A stretch of DNA of 64,000 nt from assembly GCA_001890945.1 (NCBI GenBank), contig MLAX01000003.1, forward strand, positions 310,001 to 374,000, given 5' to 3'. How positions within the stretch are numbered: position 1 is the stretch's first letter; every line of letters starts with the position of its first letter. The position numbers were made by a program, and so were the translations under genes. The notes under the pieces were generated by a model. That model had not been told where the DNA came from. It saw only the letters and a list, made by a program, of their open reading frames with translations, and ran no database searches. Below are positions 30,524 to 39,323 of the stretch, one piece after another. The DNA comes from Alphaproteobacteria bacterium AO1-B. Its GTDB lineage: Bacteria > Pseudomonadota > Alphaproteobacteria > Rhizobiales > Stappiaceae.

Positions 30524-31288
30524 TTAATTGCGATAGTCCGGCTGATTTTTATCGAGCTGGCGCTTTAAATAGTCAAAATGGGCGTGTCCCATGCCCTTGT
30601 AGGGCTCCCACTCTGCTGCCGTCTTGGCGGCCAGATTGTCCGACATGACCGCGAGCGGCTGGCCGGTGGCATAGGCTGTCAACAAGGTTCCGGCTGCCCG
30701 TTCGAAGTAGTAGAGATGATCAAAAGCTTCCGCGACTGTTTCAGCGGCGACCGAAACACCGTGATTTCCCATAATGAGGATCGGTTTGGTGCCGAGCGTC
30801 TCGGCAATCCGGCGTCCTTCTTCAGCCTCATCCGCCATGCCGCCAAAACCGAGATCGACAGCAACCTTGCCGAAAAAGCGGGCCGTGTTGAGATCGATCG
30901 GCTTCAAAGTCGGATCTTGAAGCGTTGCCAGAGCTGTCGCGTTGGGTGGATGGACATGAAACAGCACCTTCACCGCCGGGTTGAGCCGGTGCACCGTCCC
31001 GTGAATGCACCAGGCGCTCGGGTCCGGAGCATCCGGCGTGTCCATGATGCTGTCGTCATTGGCATCCAGAAGCTGGAGATTGCTGGCTGTCACTTCGGAA
31101 AAGTGCCGCCATTTGCGGTTCATCAGGAACCTCGTCCCGTCTTCGGAGACTGCGGCGCTGAAGTGGTTGCCGACGCCTTCGTGCCAGCCGAATTCAACCG
31201 CCAGCCGGAAGGCCGCCGCCAGGTCTTCCCGCAGTCTTTGTTCCGATTGTTGATCGGCGCTTGGGGTCAGCGGTGTCACGACGCTCAT
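30524..31288 (-). CDS. Class II aldolase/adducin family protein
   Basis: A 254-residue cytosolic protein of the zinc-dependent class II aldolase fold. Metal-binding histidines are visible in VLFHVHPPNATAL, and GNHGVSVAAETV is the usual C-terminal motif. Its ATG overlaps the stop of the upstream dioxygenase gene in an ATGA junction, so the two are translationally coupled. The substrate is unknown. A role after the dioxygenase, handling a hydroxylated carbon skeleton, is an inference from the coupling. Confidence 0.85.
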   Translation of the reverse strand: MSVVTPLTPSADQQSEQRLREDLAAAFRLAVEFGWHEGVGNHFSAAVSEDGTRFLMNRKWRHFSEVTASNLQLLDANDDSIMDTPDAPDPSAWCIHGTVHRLNPAVKVLFHVHPPNATALATLQDPTLKPIDLNTARFFGKVAVDLGFGGMADEAEEGRRIAETLGTKPILIMGNHGVSVAAETVAEAFDHLYYFERAAGTLLTAYATGQPLAVMSDNLAAKTAAEWEPYKGMGHAHFDYLKRQLDKNQPDYRN

Positions 31289-32415
31289 TTGAACCGTCCT
31301 TCTCCGGATAGGATCCTGTAGGTAGACCGCAGCTCTCCCCGGTCGGTGTAGCACCCCCGCAAATGACGCTCACCGCTGGTCGCCGAGTAAGCTACACGCC
31401 CGTGAACGATCCGGTGATTGTCAAAGACGATACATTCACCGGCATTCAAACGGAACCGCATCACGTATTTCTCGTCGCGCATCATCCGTCCAAACCGGCA
31501 AAAGGCCGGATAGTAGGCATCTAGCGCCTCTTGCGGCAGGTCAAAGATATCCTCGTGGTGCTGGCTGATCGTAACACCTGAGATGTTTCCGTAGTCGTCG
31601 AGCTCAATCACATGCTGGCGGGCGCGCATGTCGAATGTGTCATGCTCGCAGTAATAGGGAATATCCGTTTCCACCAACAACTTGAAGTCGTCCGGATAGG
31701 CGGTCCGGAAATCTTCCGCAACAGCAAGGCCGTCGACAAAAATGCTGTCACCGCCCTCAACTGAATTCGCACGGCAGTGCAGATACTGGATGCCTGGTGC
31801 GAATTCTTCGGACGGAAGATCCGTGTGCAGCGGCAGGGCCTTGGACGTGAAGGCAAGATTTGTCGGTTTGATGTGGGTTTTCACCTCGAACGTATGCCCG
31901 AAGTAGCTGGGCCGCACATATCCGAGCAGGCCAGCGAGATCGGTCAGCCCCTCATCCGTATTCGGCATGCCGGTGACCAGCGAAACGCCATCGGTCAGCA
32001 TCGCTCCAGCCCAATTCTTGCGCGCATCAGCGTCAGATGCGACTGAGCCGTAATCAAACCGGGCCATGTTTGCATAGTGATCTGCGAACCAGGATTTTCT
32101 CGGCAGATTGGCCGGATCCGGGCGCTGTTGGGCCTTGGCATATTGCACAAGCTGCGCCATCGGGATCGCCGAGCGGTGCTCTGTGCCCTGCCACTGGATC
32201 TCAAGGTGTTCACCGGCAATGGCCGCAGATTGCGCTTTCGGCTCTTCGGCAAGCGCGAAGATATCGTTGACCCGTTCCCGCGTTTCGGGATCGAAAGACG
32301 CCGGTTCATTGTCCTTCAGCCAATAGTAGTTGAAATAAGCGAGGCGTCCGTCCGGCAACGGTACGTCCAGTCCCTTTTCGCGCAAGAGCACGCCTTCTTC
32401 ACCCGTCCCGAGCAT
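31285..32415 (-). CDS. 2-oxoglutarate/Fe(II) dioxygenase, gamma-butyrobetaine hydroxylase-like (TauD/TfdA)
   Basis: A 376-residue non-heme iron oxygenase. The N-terminal GBBH-like domain includes FNYYWLKDNEPASFDPETRER, and the catalytic domain holds the facial triad His and Asp in LPLHTDLP and the distal His in NHRIVHGRVAY. Relatives hydroxylate gamma-butyrobetaine (carnitine synthesis) or trimethyllysine. The start at 32415 is preferred because AGGACAACCAC precedes it; an ATG at 32460 is in frame but has no ribosome-binding site. It is divergent from a LysR regulator and coupled to the class II aldolase gene. Confidence 0.85.
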   Translation of the reverse strand: MLGTGEEGVLLREKGLDVPLPDGRLAYFNYYWLKDNEPASFDPETRERVNDIFALAEEPKAQSAAIAGEHLEIQWQGTEHRSAIPMAQLVQYAKAQQRPDPANLPRKSWFADHYANMARFDYGSVASDADARKNWAGAMLTDGVSLVTGMPNTDEGLTDLAGLLGYVRPSYFGHTFEVKTHIKPTNLAFTSKALPLHTDLPSEEFAPGIQYLHCRANSVEGGDSIFVDGLAVAEDFRTAYPDDFKLLVETDIPYYCEHDTFDMRARQHVIELDDYGNISGVTISQHHEDIFDLPQEALDAYYPAFCRFGRMMRDEKYVMRFRLNAGECIVFDNHRIVHGRVAYSATSGERHLRGCYTDRGELRSTYRILSGEGRFK

Positions 32416-32554
32416 GTGGTTGTCCTGTAACTTAATCGCGCTTTGCGTTGGAGCTTGCATGTTGCAGGGTCAAAACTTCCGTTTCAATCCAGCTTCTTGG
32501 ATTGAAATTGCGCTTGCGGAACTGATTTGAAAAGATCATAAAAAACGAACTTGA

Positions 32555-32572
32555 GTTAACTGATGGATTAAC
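32555..32572. promoter_or_regulatory. Candidate operator between the dioxygenase and LysR genes
   Basis: The inverted repeat GTTAA-N8-TTAAC lies in the divergent promoter region, 10 bases before the LysR start. LysR proteins typically bind such interrupted palindromes and repress themselves. The assignment rests on symmetry and position only. Confidence 0.35.
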
Positions 32573-32582
32573 TTGAAGCCGA

Positions 32583-33482
32583 ATGGATCGATTGCCGCCA
32601 CCCCGTCTTCTCCGTGTGTTTGAAACCGTCGATCGAATGGGCGGTGTCAAACATGCTGCGCAGGAACTCAATGTCTCTCTGCCCGCTGTCAGCCAGGCGC
32701 TGCGCCATCTTGAGCATCACATCGGCACGTCTTTGTTTGACCGTAGCACCCGCCCGGCCAGATTGACGGCAGCTGGCGAGATCCTTCTCAAGGCCGTTAC
32801 GGACAACCGGGAACGGCTTATGGAAGCGCTGAGCGATATTGACGCGCTGGAAACAGCAGCCAATACGGTCACGATTGCCTGCACTATGGGGTTTGCCACC
32901 TATTGGCTGATGCCCAGGCTAGAAGCCTTTTACCTCGATCATCCGGATATTGTCGTAAATGTTCAGACGATCGCGCATGAAGTGCCGTCTCTCGGTGCGG
33001 GCACAGACATTGCCATGCGCTATGGTGATGGCAACTGGCGTGACGGAGCCGTGCATCTCCTCTTTGAAGAGCACGTGGAACCCGTCTGCGCGCCGGGACT
33101 TGCAGCACGGATCAGCGAAGAGGCAGGCAGCCTGGCCTCCGCTTTTCTGATCCATGTTGAGGTGGCCGACAAGCGCTGGATTTCCTGGCCGCAATATTTC
33201 TCGCGAACGAGTCAAAAGGCCAATGGATCTGCGAAGGGATTGAGGTTTTCAAACTATGTCCAGGCGACACAGGCCGCGCTCTCCGGTCACGGTGTCATGC
33301 TCGGCTGGCGGTCGATCACCGGGGATCAGGTGGCCAAGGGCCTGTTGGTGCAAGCAAGCCTTCCAGCCTACCGGCCGCCGGATGCCTATCACGCCGTTCT
33401 TTCCAGTAGATCCAAGAATGTAGAAACGGCTGGCGTGGTGGTCGATTGGCTGAAACAGATCGCACACACAGAAACGCTTTGA
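32583..33482 (+). CDS. LysR-family transcriptional regulator
   Basis: A 299-residue regulator. The N-terminal winged helix-turn-helix contains GGVKHAAQELNVSLPAVSQALRHLE. The rest is the periplasmic-binding-like effector domain, including MRYGDGNW, a feature of the GcvA-like subgroup. Divergent orientation beside the dioxygenase-aldolase operon makes that operon the likely target. The effector is unknown but is probably the substrate of that pathway. Confidence 0.9.
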   Translation: MDRLPPPRLLRVFETVDRMGGVKHAAQELNVSLPAVSQALRHLEHHIGTSLFDRSTRPARLTAAGEILLKAVTDNRERLMEALSDIDALETAANTVTIACTMGFATYWLMPRLEAFYLDHPDIVVNVQTIAHEVPSLGAGTDIAMRYGDGNWRDGAVHLLFEEHVEPVCAPGLAARISEEAGSLASAFLIHVEVADKRWISWPQYFSRTSQKANGSAKGLRFSNYVQATQAALSGHGVMLGWRSITGDQVAKGLLVQASLPAYRPPDAYHAVLSSRSKNVETAGVVVDWLKQIAHTETL

Positions 33483-33539
33483 GACCCGTAGCGCCTCTAT
33501 GCAGCTGATGAAAGCTTAGGGATGCCGCTCCTAACGGCC

Positions 33540-34163
33540 CTATCTGCTGGCCGTTGCGAGTGCTGCTCCGAACCCAACAAACAAGCCGCCGGTGATCCGG
33601 CGGACCCAACGGACGCGCCGGGCAGATGTCAGGAACTGGCGCATGTGACCTCCAGCGAAGGCGATGGCCGCGTGATTGGCAAAACACAGAGCCGCATAAG
33701 TAATCGACAAAATGGTGATCTCGGCGAGATTGATGCCACCTTTGGACATGAACTGAGGGAACAGGGCGGTGATCACCAGAATTGCCTTGGGATTTGTGAC
33801 AGAGACGAAAAACGCCTCAAGGAACAGCTTCATTGGGCTTTTGCGCGGCGTGAGAGCACCGTCCTGCACTTGAAAGCTGGACCCGTCTCGCAGGATCTTG
33901 ATGCCGATGTACACCAGATAGACCGCGCCAATGATTTTCAGAACTGTGAAGGCAACGGCAGAGGCCGCCATCAGCGCACCAAAACCAAAGGCAACCGCGT
34001 AACCGATGACGATCAGGCCCATCATGTTCCCGGTCGCCGATGCGAGCGTGGCGTTGCGGCCAAAGCGCAGGGTGTTGGAAATCGCCAGCATAACGGCCGG
34101 GCCGGGACTGATTGCCGGCAAAAGAGAAACGGCAACGAACATAAGCCACAGTTCAAATGGCAT
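33540..34163 (-). CDS. LysE/RhtB family exporter
   Basis: A 207-residue inner-membrane protein with about six hydrophobic segments. The family motif AISPGPAVMLAISNTLRFGRN occurs near the start; SVTNPKAILVITALFPQF is the mid-protein signature. Members export amino acids such as lysine, threonine or homoserine; the substrate here is unknown. The gene stands alone on the minus strand between the LysR and HD-domain genes. Confidence 0.88.
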   Translation of the reverse strand: MPFELWLMFVAVSLLPAISPGPAVMLAISNTLRFGRNATLASATGNMMGLIVIGYAVAFGFGALMAASAVAFTVLKIIGAVYLVYIGIKILRDGSSFQVQDGALTPRKSPMKLFLEAFFVSVTNPKAILVITALFPQFMSKGGINLAEITILSITYAALCFANHAAIAFAGGHMRQFLTSARRVRWVRRITGGLFVGFGAALATASR

Positions 34164-34210
34164 CTGAAATCTCTTTCTTTAATCGGGACAGGGCCCAAAC
34201 GCGAACGGGT

Positions 34211-34798
34211 TCAGGGTGTCAGGTGACCTGCCTGAACAGCGCGGTCGAGGAGGGACTGGGCATAAGCCCAAAGGGCAGGAAAGGGAGCGAGTTTGGCTTC
34301 CTTTTTCTTCCGGATGTCGTCAACGGACATCGGTTCATGAACGGGCGTGTCCTGCTCTGAAGCGAAGACAAGCAGCATCGGATGCAGCACATCCATCGCA
34401 TTGGCGAAACGGGCTTCTTTGGTCTCGCCTGCTTCAAACTCGTGCCACAGCGCTTTGAAGTCGTCTGACTGCTGGTTTGGCAGCAAGGCGAAGATCTTTT
34501 CTGCGGCGGCCTGTTCCTGAATGGCGATGGCCTGGTGGTTGTCTTCCGTCACCCAGTGATCGCCAGCGTCAATCTCGACCAGATCATGAACCGCCAATAG
34601 CTTCAGTACATGATGAATGTCGGTCCCGGGTTCCGCGTGTTCTGCAAGGGTCAAGGTTTGCAGAATGACGTGCCAGCAATGCTCGGCGGTCGTCTCGCGC
34701 CGGCTGCCATCCGACACCAGGTTGAGGCGGATGACATCTTTCAGCTTGTCGGTTTCCAGAAGGAACGCAACTTGCCGTCCCAAATCATCCGAAGACAT
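34211..34798 (-). CDS. HD-domain phosphohydrolase (YfbR/HDDC2-like)
   Basis: A 195-residue metal-dependent phosphohydrolase. The HD residues appear in ETTAEHCWHVI and LAVHDLVEIDAGD (H...HD...D pattern). This is the arrangement of 5'-deoxynucleotidases such as YfbR and of HDDC2. The start at 34798 overlaps the pdxJ stop in a TGATG junction, implying coupled translation. A role in nucleotide or pyridoxal-related dephosphorylation is open. Confidence 0.82.
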   Translation of the reverse strand: MSSDDLGRQVAFLLETDKLKDVIRLNLVSDGSRRETTAEHCWHVILQTLTLAEHAEPGTDIHHVLKLLAVHDLVEIDAGDHWVTEDNHQAIAIQEQAAAEKIFALLPNQQSDDFKALWHEFEAGETKEARFANAMDVLHPMLLVFASEQDTPVHEPMSVDDIRKKKEAKLAPFPALWAYAQSLLDRAVQAGHLTP

Positions 34799-35547
34799 CA
34801 AAGCTCGCCCATGGCCGTGCGGAACCGTCTGACGCTCTCCGCAAAGCCGTAGACGAGGGCGTCTGCGGTAAACCCGTGACCGATCGACATCTCGCGGATG
34901 AACGGTGCCCGCTGCAACAGAGCCGGAATGTTCTCGACTGTCAGGTCGTGTCCCGCGTTGACACCAAGACCGGCAGCCCGGGCTGCTTCGGCGGTTGCAG
35001 CAATCTTGTCCAGTTCCTTGGCGGCGAGGTCTGGTGTGTCATAGCAGGCGCCATAAGGACCGGTATAAATCTCGATCCGTTCTGCGCCGATGCGGGCGGC
35101 ATGATCCGGATCTGCCGGGTCTGGATTGCAGAAGAGGGAAACGGTCACTGCCCATTCTTTTGCGGCGGCAATAGCGGTTTCCAGGAGACCGATGTCCTTG
35201 GAAAAATCCCAACCATGGTCCGAGGTGGTCTGGTCTGGGTCGTCCGGCACGAACAGAACTTGTTCCGGCCGGGCTTCCTCCACAAGCTTCATGAAATCAG
35301 GTGATGGATACCCTTCCAGGCACAACTCCTTGTTTGGGAAGCGCTCTTCGATCAGTTCGGCGAGATCGAAGACATCGGTCTTGCGGATATGGCGCTCGTC
35401 CGGGCGCGGGTGCACGGTGATGCCCTTTGCGCCAGCCTCCATCGCAATAGCCGCCAGACCGGCAACACTGGGCCAAGGCAGATCACGGCGGTTGCGCAGC
35501 ATGGCAACAGCGTTGACATTGACGGACAGGCGCGAGACGGAACTCAT
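34798..35547 (-). CDS. pdxJ: Pyridoxine 5'-phosphate synthase
   Basis: Cytosolic TIM-barrel enzyme that condenses deoxyxylulose 5-phosphate with 1-amino-acetone-3-phosphate to make pyridoxine 5'-phosphate. The 249-residue sequence shows SVNVNAVAMLRNRRD at the start, ITVHPRPDERHIR for substrate binding, and the conserved GLGVNAGHDLT and EMSIGHGFTADALVYG segments. The gene is the first of a two-gene unit with the HD-domain gene. An imperfect 10-bp palindrome lies upstream at 35595-35627. Confidence 0.95.
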   Translation of the reverse strand: MSSVSRLSVNVNAVAMLRNRRDLPWPSVAGLAAIAMEAGAKGITVHPRPDERHIRKTDVFDLAELIEERFPNKELCLEGYPSPDFMKLVEEARPEQVLFVPDDPDQTTSDHGWDFSKDIGLLETAIAAAKEWAVTVSLFCNPDPADPDHAARIGAERIEIYTGPYGACYDTPDLAAKELDKIAATAEAARAAGLGVNAGHDLTVENIPALLQRAPFIREMSIGHGFTADALVYGFAESVRRFRTAMGEL

Positions 35548-35594
35548 GAGACGATAATCCGGTTGAGGTAGTTGGCAGATTGAGTCAATTCGTT

Positions 35595-35627
35595 ATGACT
35601 TTTGCGAAAGATTGTTCCAAAAGTCAT
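35595..35627. promoter_or_regulatory. Inverted repeat upstream of pdxJ and the EamA gene
   Basis: Perfect 10-bp arms ATGACTTTTG/CAAAAGTCAT are separated by 13 bases in the divergent intergenic region. A second, shorter palindrome (ATTGTC-N6-GACAAT) lies at 35644-35661. These are candidate operators; no regulator is assigned. Confidence 0.35.
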
Positions 35628-35784
35628 TGAAGTCAAACAAGATATTGTCACTAGGGACAATGTTTGAGCTGGAAATTATGCCGCAAGCTCGCGGATCAGC
35701 AAGTCTGGATTGTCCTTGAAAAAGCCGATAGAACGAAAGGCCTTACCAATATTTTTTGCTTCATAGATTCAAAGGTTTCAGATC

Positions 35785-36681
35785 GTGTCGGCAAACAGTC
35801 TTTCCGCACCCATGTCGGCCAACTTGCGCGGCAGTCTGTTCATGAGCCTGGCAATGGCATTGTTTGCCATTGAGGACATGTTCCTGAAAGCCGCATCGGT
35901 GGTTCTGCCGGTTGGTGAAATTCTGATACTGTTTGGATTCGGCGGTGCCGTTGTTTTTGGCGGTTTGGCCCTGAAACGCGGTGAGGCATTGGTCCCGCGT
36001 GATGTCTTCACACTAGTCATGGGGGTGCGCTTCGTTTTTGAGCTGACCGGGCGCTTGTTTTACGTCCTGGCGCTGGCCCTGACTCCCCTGTCGTCCACGA
36101 CGGTGATCCTGCAGGCCACACCGATCTTTGTCGTACTTGGGGCCATGATCTTCTTTGGGGAACGGGTTGGCTGGCGCCGCTGGGCCGCGATCATCATCGG
36201 TCTGATTGGTGTCCTGATCGTGTTACGGCCGGGCGCCGACAGTTTCACGCCGCTGTCGATGCTGGCGTTTATTGGCATGCTGGGGTTTGCAGGCCGGGAT
36301 CTCGCAAGCCGGGCAGCGCCGAAGTCGCTGAGTACGGCACTTCTCGGCTTTTATGGTTTCATCACGCTGATCATTGCCGGTGTGTGCTATTCAATCTGGG
36401 CTGGCGAGGGTCTTGTTTGGCCGGATATGTCCAGCGGTACCTATGTGGCTCTTGCGGTTTTCTCAGGTGTCTTTGCCTACAGCAGTTTGATGCTGGCCAT
36501 GCGCACGGGAGACGTTTCGATCGTCACGCCGTTCCGCTATTCCCGCCTCTTGTTCGGCGTCGGCCTCGGCGTGGTCTTTTTCGGCGAGCATTTGGATGCT
36601 CAGACCCTGGTTGGCTGTGCGGTGATCGTCTTTTCTGGGCTGTTCATTCTGTCACGGGGCAGATCGGCACTTGCCGGCTGA
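35785..36681 (+). CDS. EamA-family (DMT superfamily) transporter
   Basis: A 298-residue protein with about ten hydrophobic helices in two EamA repeats. The first repeat ends ALTPLSSTTVILQATPIFVVLGAMIFFGE; the second includes TGDVSIVTPFRYSRLLFGVGLGVVFFGE. Both halves carry the 'P(I/F)...lg..ffgE' pattern of drug/metabolite exporters. The substrate is unknown. The start is a GTG at 35785 with a weak ribosome-binding site; an ATG nine codons later is possible. Confidence 0.87.
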   Translation: MSANSLSAPMSANLRGSLFMSLAMALFAIEDMFLKAASVVLPVGEILILFGFGGAVVFGGLALKRGEALVPRDVFTLVMGVRFVFELTGRLFYVLALALTPLSSTTVILQATPIFVVLGAMIFFGERVGWRRWAAIIIGLIGVLIVLRPGADSFTPLSMLAFIGMLGFAGRDLASRAAPKSLSTALLGFYGFITLIIAGVCYSIWAGEGLVWPDMSSGTYVALAVFSGVFAYSSLMLAMRTGDVSIVTPFRYSRLLFGVGLGVVFFGEHLDAQTLVGCAVIVFSGLFILSRGRSALAG

Positions 36682-36703
36682 GATCTGCACCGAAGCTTCG
36701 CTG

Positions 36704-37810
36704 TCAAAGCTGAACGTGGGTAGATATAGAAGTTTTTAGATTGGCCAACTCGGTCTCGATTTTTTTTGCTTTGACGCTGAGGTCATCAGTATCAAGCCTC
36801 AGTTCGTTGCTTTCTACAGAAAGGCGTTGTCTTTCCAGCATCAAATAGGCCAAGTGCGTTTTGATCGAAGCGGTCTTGAAAACCACCTCCTTCATATCGA
36901 TGTGCCATTTCACCATTTCGAATTTACCTAAGGTAAATTTGATATCCGTCATCAGAAAGTTCAGATCGATCGATGTCGAAATATTGAGGGAGGCGCTCGC
37001 GCGGTAGCTGAGCCCCCCGGCGAAATAAAGGGACATGTTGCTCCCGCGAAAGATCGTTCTGGCGTTGCCCCACGTGTCGTTCAAAGTGTCAGACCGGACG
37101 ACATTGGTTTGCGTTCCATCGACATGGGTTGTTTTGGCTCCATGCGCGTGTGTGACAATGTCTTTGGCTTCGAGGAAGGCGTTTGAGTTGCCCTCGTTCG
37201 CTATGATTTCGACGCCTTTTTCGCCCGAGGTGTTTTTGTCGGACGGGACATAGTTGTCACTGGTAGCAGCGCCTGAGTGAAGGCTCACCTTCTTGTTTGC
37301 AGCGACGGAAAATTGATCGCCGGTTTCCGCGGTGATCGGGCCTGTATCTGCGGTGATGACAATCTCTTTCCCGCAATGGATGTCCACCAGATCGGTTGTT
37401 TCGACAAAAAACTTCTCTTCGGATTTGATCAAAACCCGGCCATCGCAGGCCATCGTGATGCCGCAGCTTTGTGCGGCCCTCGGACCAGCTGCATTTTTAT
37501 AGACGCGATCGCCGGTTTCGCTGGCAATGTGACGGGATGGGTAATACGCCGCCACTCCGTTATCCGACTGTGCGCTTTCTTCCTCGATGTCCGAATAGGA
37601 TCCGAGCCGTAGAAATGCTCCTGGCTTGGTCACGCATTCCGTATCATCTTCTTCCTTCTGGTGCGAAGGAACAAAGAAGTACTGATATCGCGTTAGAGAC
37701 TGTGTGGGGTTTTGCGGGGAGAGCTCGTCCGTCTCAAAAGGCAGAATGGTTGCAGAGTTGGCAGAACCTTCGTGCACTTCTGTCTGCGGCCAATCCATTG
37801 CTAGGGCCAT
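36704..37810 (-). CDS. Orphan beta-helix protein resembling a VgrG/gp5 tail
   Basis: I do not recognise this 368-residue protein. From about residue 95 it consists of short alternating strands (for example GRVLIKSEEKFFVETTDLVDIHCGKEIVI, then TGDQFSVAANKKVSLHSG). This is the pattern of the triple-stranded beta-helix found in VgrG spikes and phage gp5-like proteins. The last 50 residues look like a helical coiled coil. No T6SS gene is nearby, and the base composition is more AT-rich than the neighbours. GGGAGAGCGTT precedes the ATG. A horizontally acquired or effector-related role is possible but unproven. Confidence 0.5.
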   Translation of the reverse strand: MALAMDWPQTEVHEGSANSATILPFETDELSPQNPTQSLTRYQYFFVPSHQKEEDDTECVTKPGAFLRLGSYSDIEEESAQSDNGVAAYYPSRHIASETGDRVYKNAAGPRAAQSCGITMACDGRVLIKSEEKFFVETTDLVDIHCGKEIVITADTGPITAETGDQFSVAANKKVSLHSGAATSDNYVPSDKNTSGEKGVEIIANEGNSNAFLEAKDIVTHAHGAKTTHVDGTQTNVVRSDTLNDTWGNARTIFRGSNMSLYFAGGLSYRASASLNISTSIDLNFLMTDIKFTLGKFEMVKWHIDMKEVVFKTASIKTHLAYLMLERQRLSVESNELRLDTDDLSVKAKKIETELANLKTSISTHVQL

Positions 37811-38062
37811 AACGCTCTCCCGTTTCCTGTTTAACGGATCTATCTCCGTCTGACTGGAAAGGTGTGCATTGGCGCGAGCATCTACAAATTAAACATAGTT
37901 TAGAAAATCCGCTCAGGGACCGGCTGAAGCTGTTGGCTCAGCAGTTCTCTGGATTGCGGGGAAAGAGCAACGTCAACCCAGATGGTTTTCAGTTGCGTTC
38001 GATATCCAACCTGAAATGCAAGCCTGAGGTTGCCAACCCCAACATCGGGCGTGTATGTTATC

Positions 38063-38077
38063 TGTTACGTAATAACA
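38063..38077. promoter_or_regulatory. Candidate Zur box upstream of the COG0523 GTPase gene
   Basis: The inverted repeat TGTTA-N5-TAACA lies in a symmetrical ATGTTATCTGTTACGTAATAACAT context, 32 bases before the ATG. Alphaproteobacterial Zur sites are AT-rich repeats of TGTTAT-like arms. The downstream COG0523-DUF1826 pair is a typical Zur target, which supports the assignment. Confidence 0.55.
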
Positions 38078-38108
38078 TTACATATTAGCGATACTCAATG
38101 GAGAGCCC

Positions 38109-39323
38109 ATGTCTGCCATCCGTTTGCCCGTAACGATCCTGTCCGGCTTTTTGGGCGCCGGCAAAACCACGTTGCTGAACCGCGTTCTGAACAACCGCGA
38201 CGGTTTGAAGGTCGCCGTCATCGTGAACGACATGTCCGAAGTGAACATCGACGCGGATTTGGTGCGGTCCGGCGGTGCGGAACTCAGCCATACCGATGAG
38301 ACACTGGTCGAAATGTCGAACGGCTGCATCTGCTGCACCCTTCGTGACGACCTCTTGAAGGAGGTGCGCCGGATCGCCGAAGAGCGCCGGTTCGACTATC
38401 TGCTGATTGAATCGACGGGTATTTCGGAGCCTCTCCCTGTGGCGGCAACCTTTGACTTTCGGGATGAGGAGGGCGAAAGCCTCTCCGACGTTGCGCGGAT
38501 CGACACGATGGTCACCGTTGTCGATGCGGTGAACCTTTTGAAGGACTTCTCCAGCCATGATTTCCTGAGTGACCGGGGTGAGACGCTGGGAGAAGAAGAC
38601 GAGCGGACACTCGTGCATCTCCTCACCGATCAGATCGAGTTCGCCGATGTCGTGGTGCTCAACAAGGTGAGTGCAGCGAATGCGGGGCAGGTGGATGCGG
38701 CACGGAAGATCATCCGCAGCCTCAATGCGGACGCGCGCATAATCGAGACCGACTATTCCGTTGTGGAGCCTTCCGAAATCCTGAACACGGGGCTGTTCGA
38801 TTTCGAAAAGGCCCATGAGCACCCAATGTGGGCCAAAGAACTTTATGGGTTTGCGGACCATGTTCCGGAAACGGAGGAGTATGGCGTTGCCTCTTATGTC
38901 TACCGCGCCCGCCGGCCTTTTGATCCTGCCAAAATTCACGCGCTTTTGAACGGGTCTTTGCCGGGTGTTATCCGCGCAAAGGGGCATTTCTGGATCGCAA
39001 GCCGCCCGGATTATGTGCTGGAGTTTTCGCTCGCTGGCGCGCTGTCCAGCATCAGCCCGCTCGGAACCTGGTGGGCCTCTGTACCGTCAGCGCAATGGCC
39101 GCAGGACGAGCGCGTTCAGGCCTATGCCCGGTCCCACTGGTCTGAGCCATTCGGTGATCGCCGCCAGGAAATCGTGATTATCGGCGCAGGTATTGATTGG
39201 CCTGAGCTTCGGGAGCGGATGGATGCGTGTCTGATCCCGCCGGAGGCCGGGGACGACTTGTCGGCTTTTGCATCCCTTGCCGATCCGTTCCCGCCCTTTC
39301 AACGCCGGGAGGCTGCCGAATGA
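38109..39323 (+). CDS. COG0523 GTP-binding protein (ZNG1/CobW-like metallochaperone)
   Basis: A 404-residue G3E GTPase. Walker A GFLGAGKTT lies near residues 13-21 and the metal-binding CXCC motif appears in NGCICCTLRDD. The conserved ESTGISEP and nucleotide-specificity VLNKV segments follow, with a C-terminal CobW_C domain. Many relatives deliver or allocate zinc under deficiency. A candidate Zur box upstream and a DUF1826 gene overlapping its stop agree with zinc homeostasis. GGAGAGCCC precedes the ATG. Confidence 0.88.
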   Translation: MSAIRLPVTILSGFLGAGKTTLLNRVLNNRDGLKVAVIVNDMSEVNIDADLVRSGGAELSHTDETLVEMSNGCICCTLRDDLLKEVRRIAEERRFDYLLIESTGISEPLPVAATFDFRDEEGESLSDVARIDTMVTVVDAVNLLKDFSSHDFLSDRGETLGEEDERTLVHLLTDQIEFADVVVLNKVSAANAGQVDAARKIIRSLNADARIIETDYSVVEPSEILNTGLFDFEKAHEHPMWAKELYGFADHVPETEEYGVASYVYRARRPFDPAKIHALLNGSLPGVIRAKGHFWIASRPDYVLEFSLAGALSSISPLGTWWASVPSAQWPQDERVQAYARSHWSEPFGDRRQEIVIIGAGIDWPELRERMDACLIPPEAGDDLSAFASLADPFPPFQRREAAE

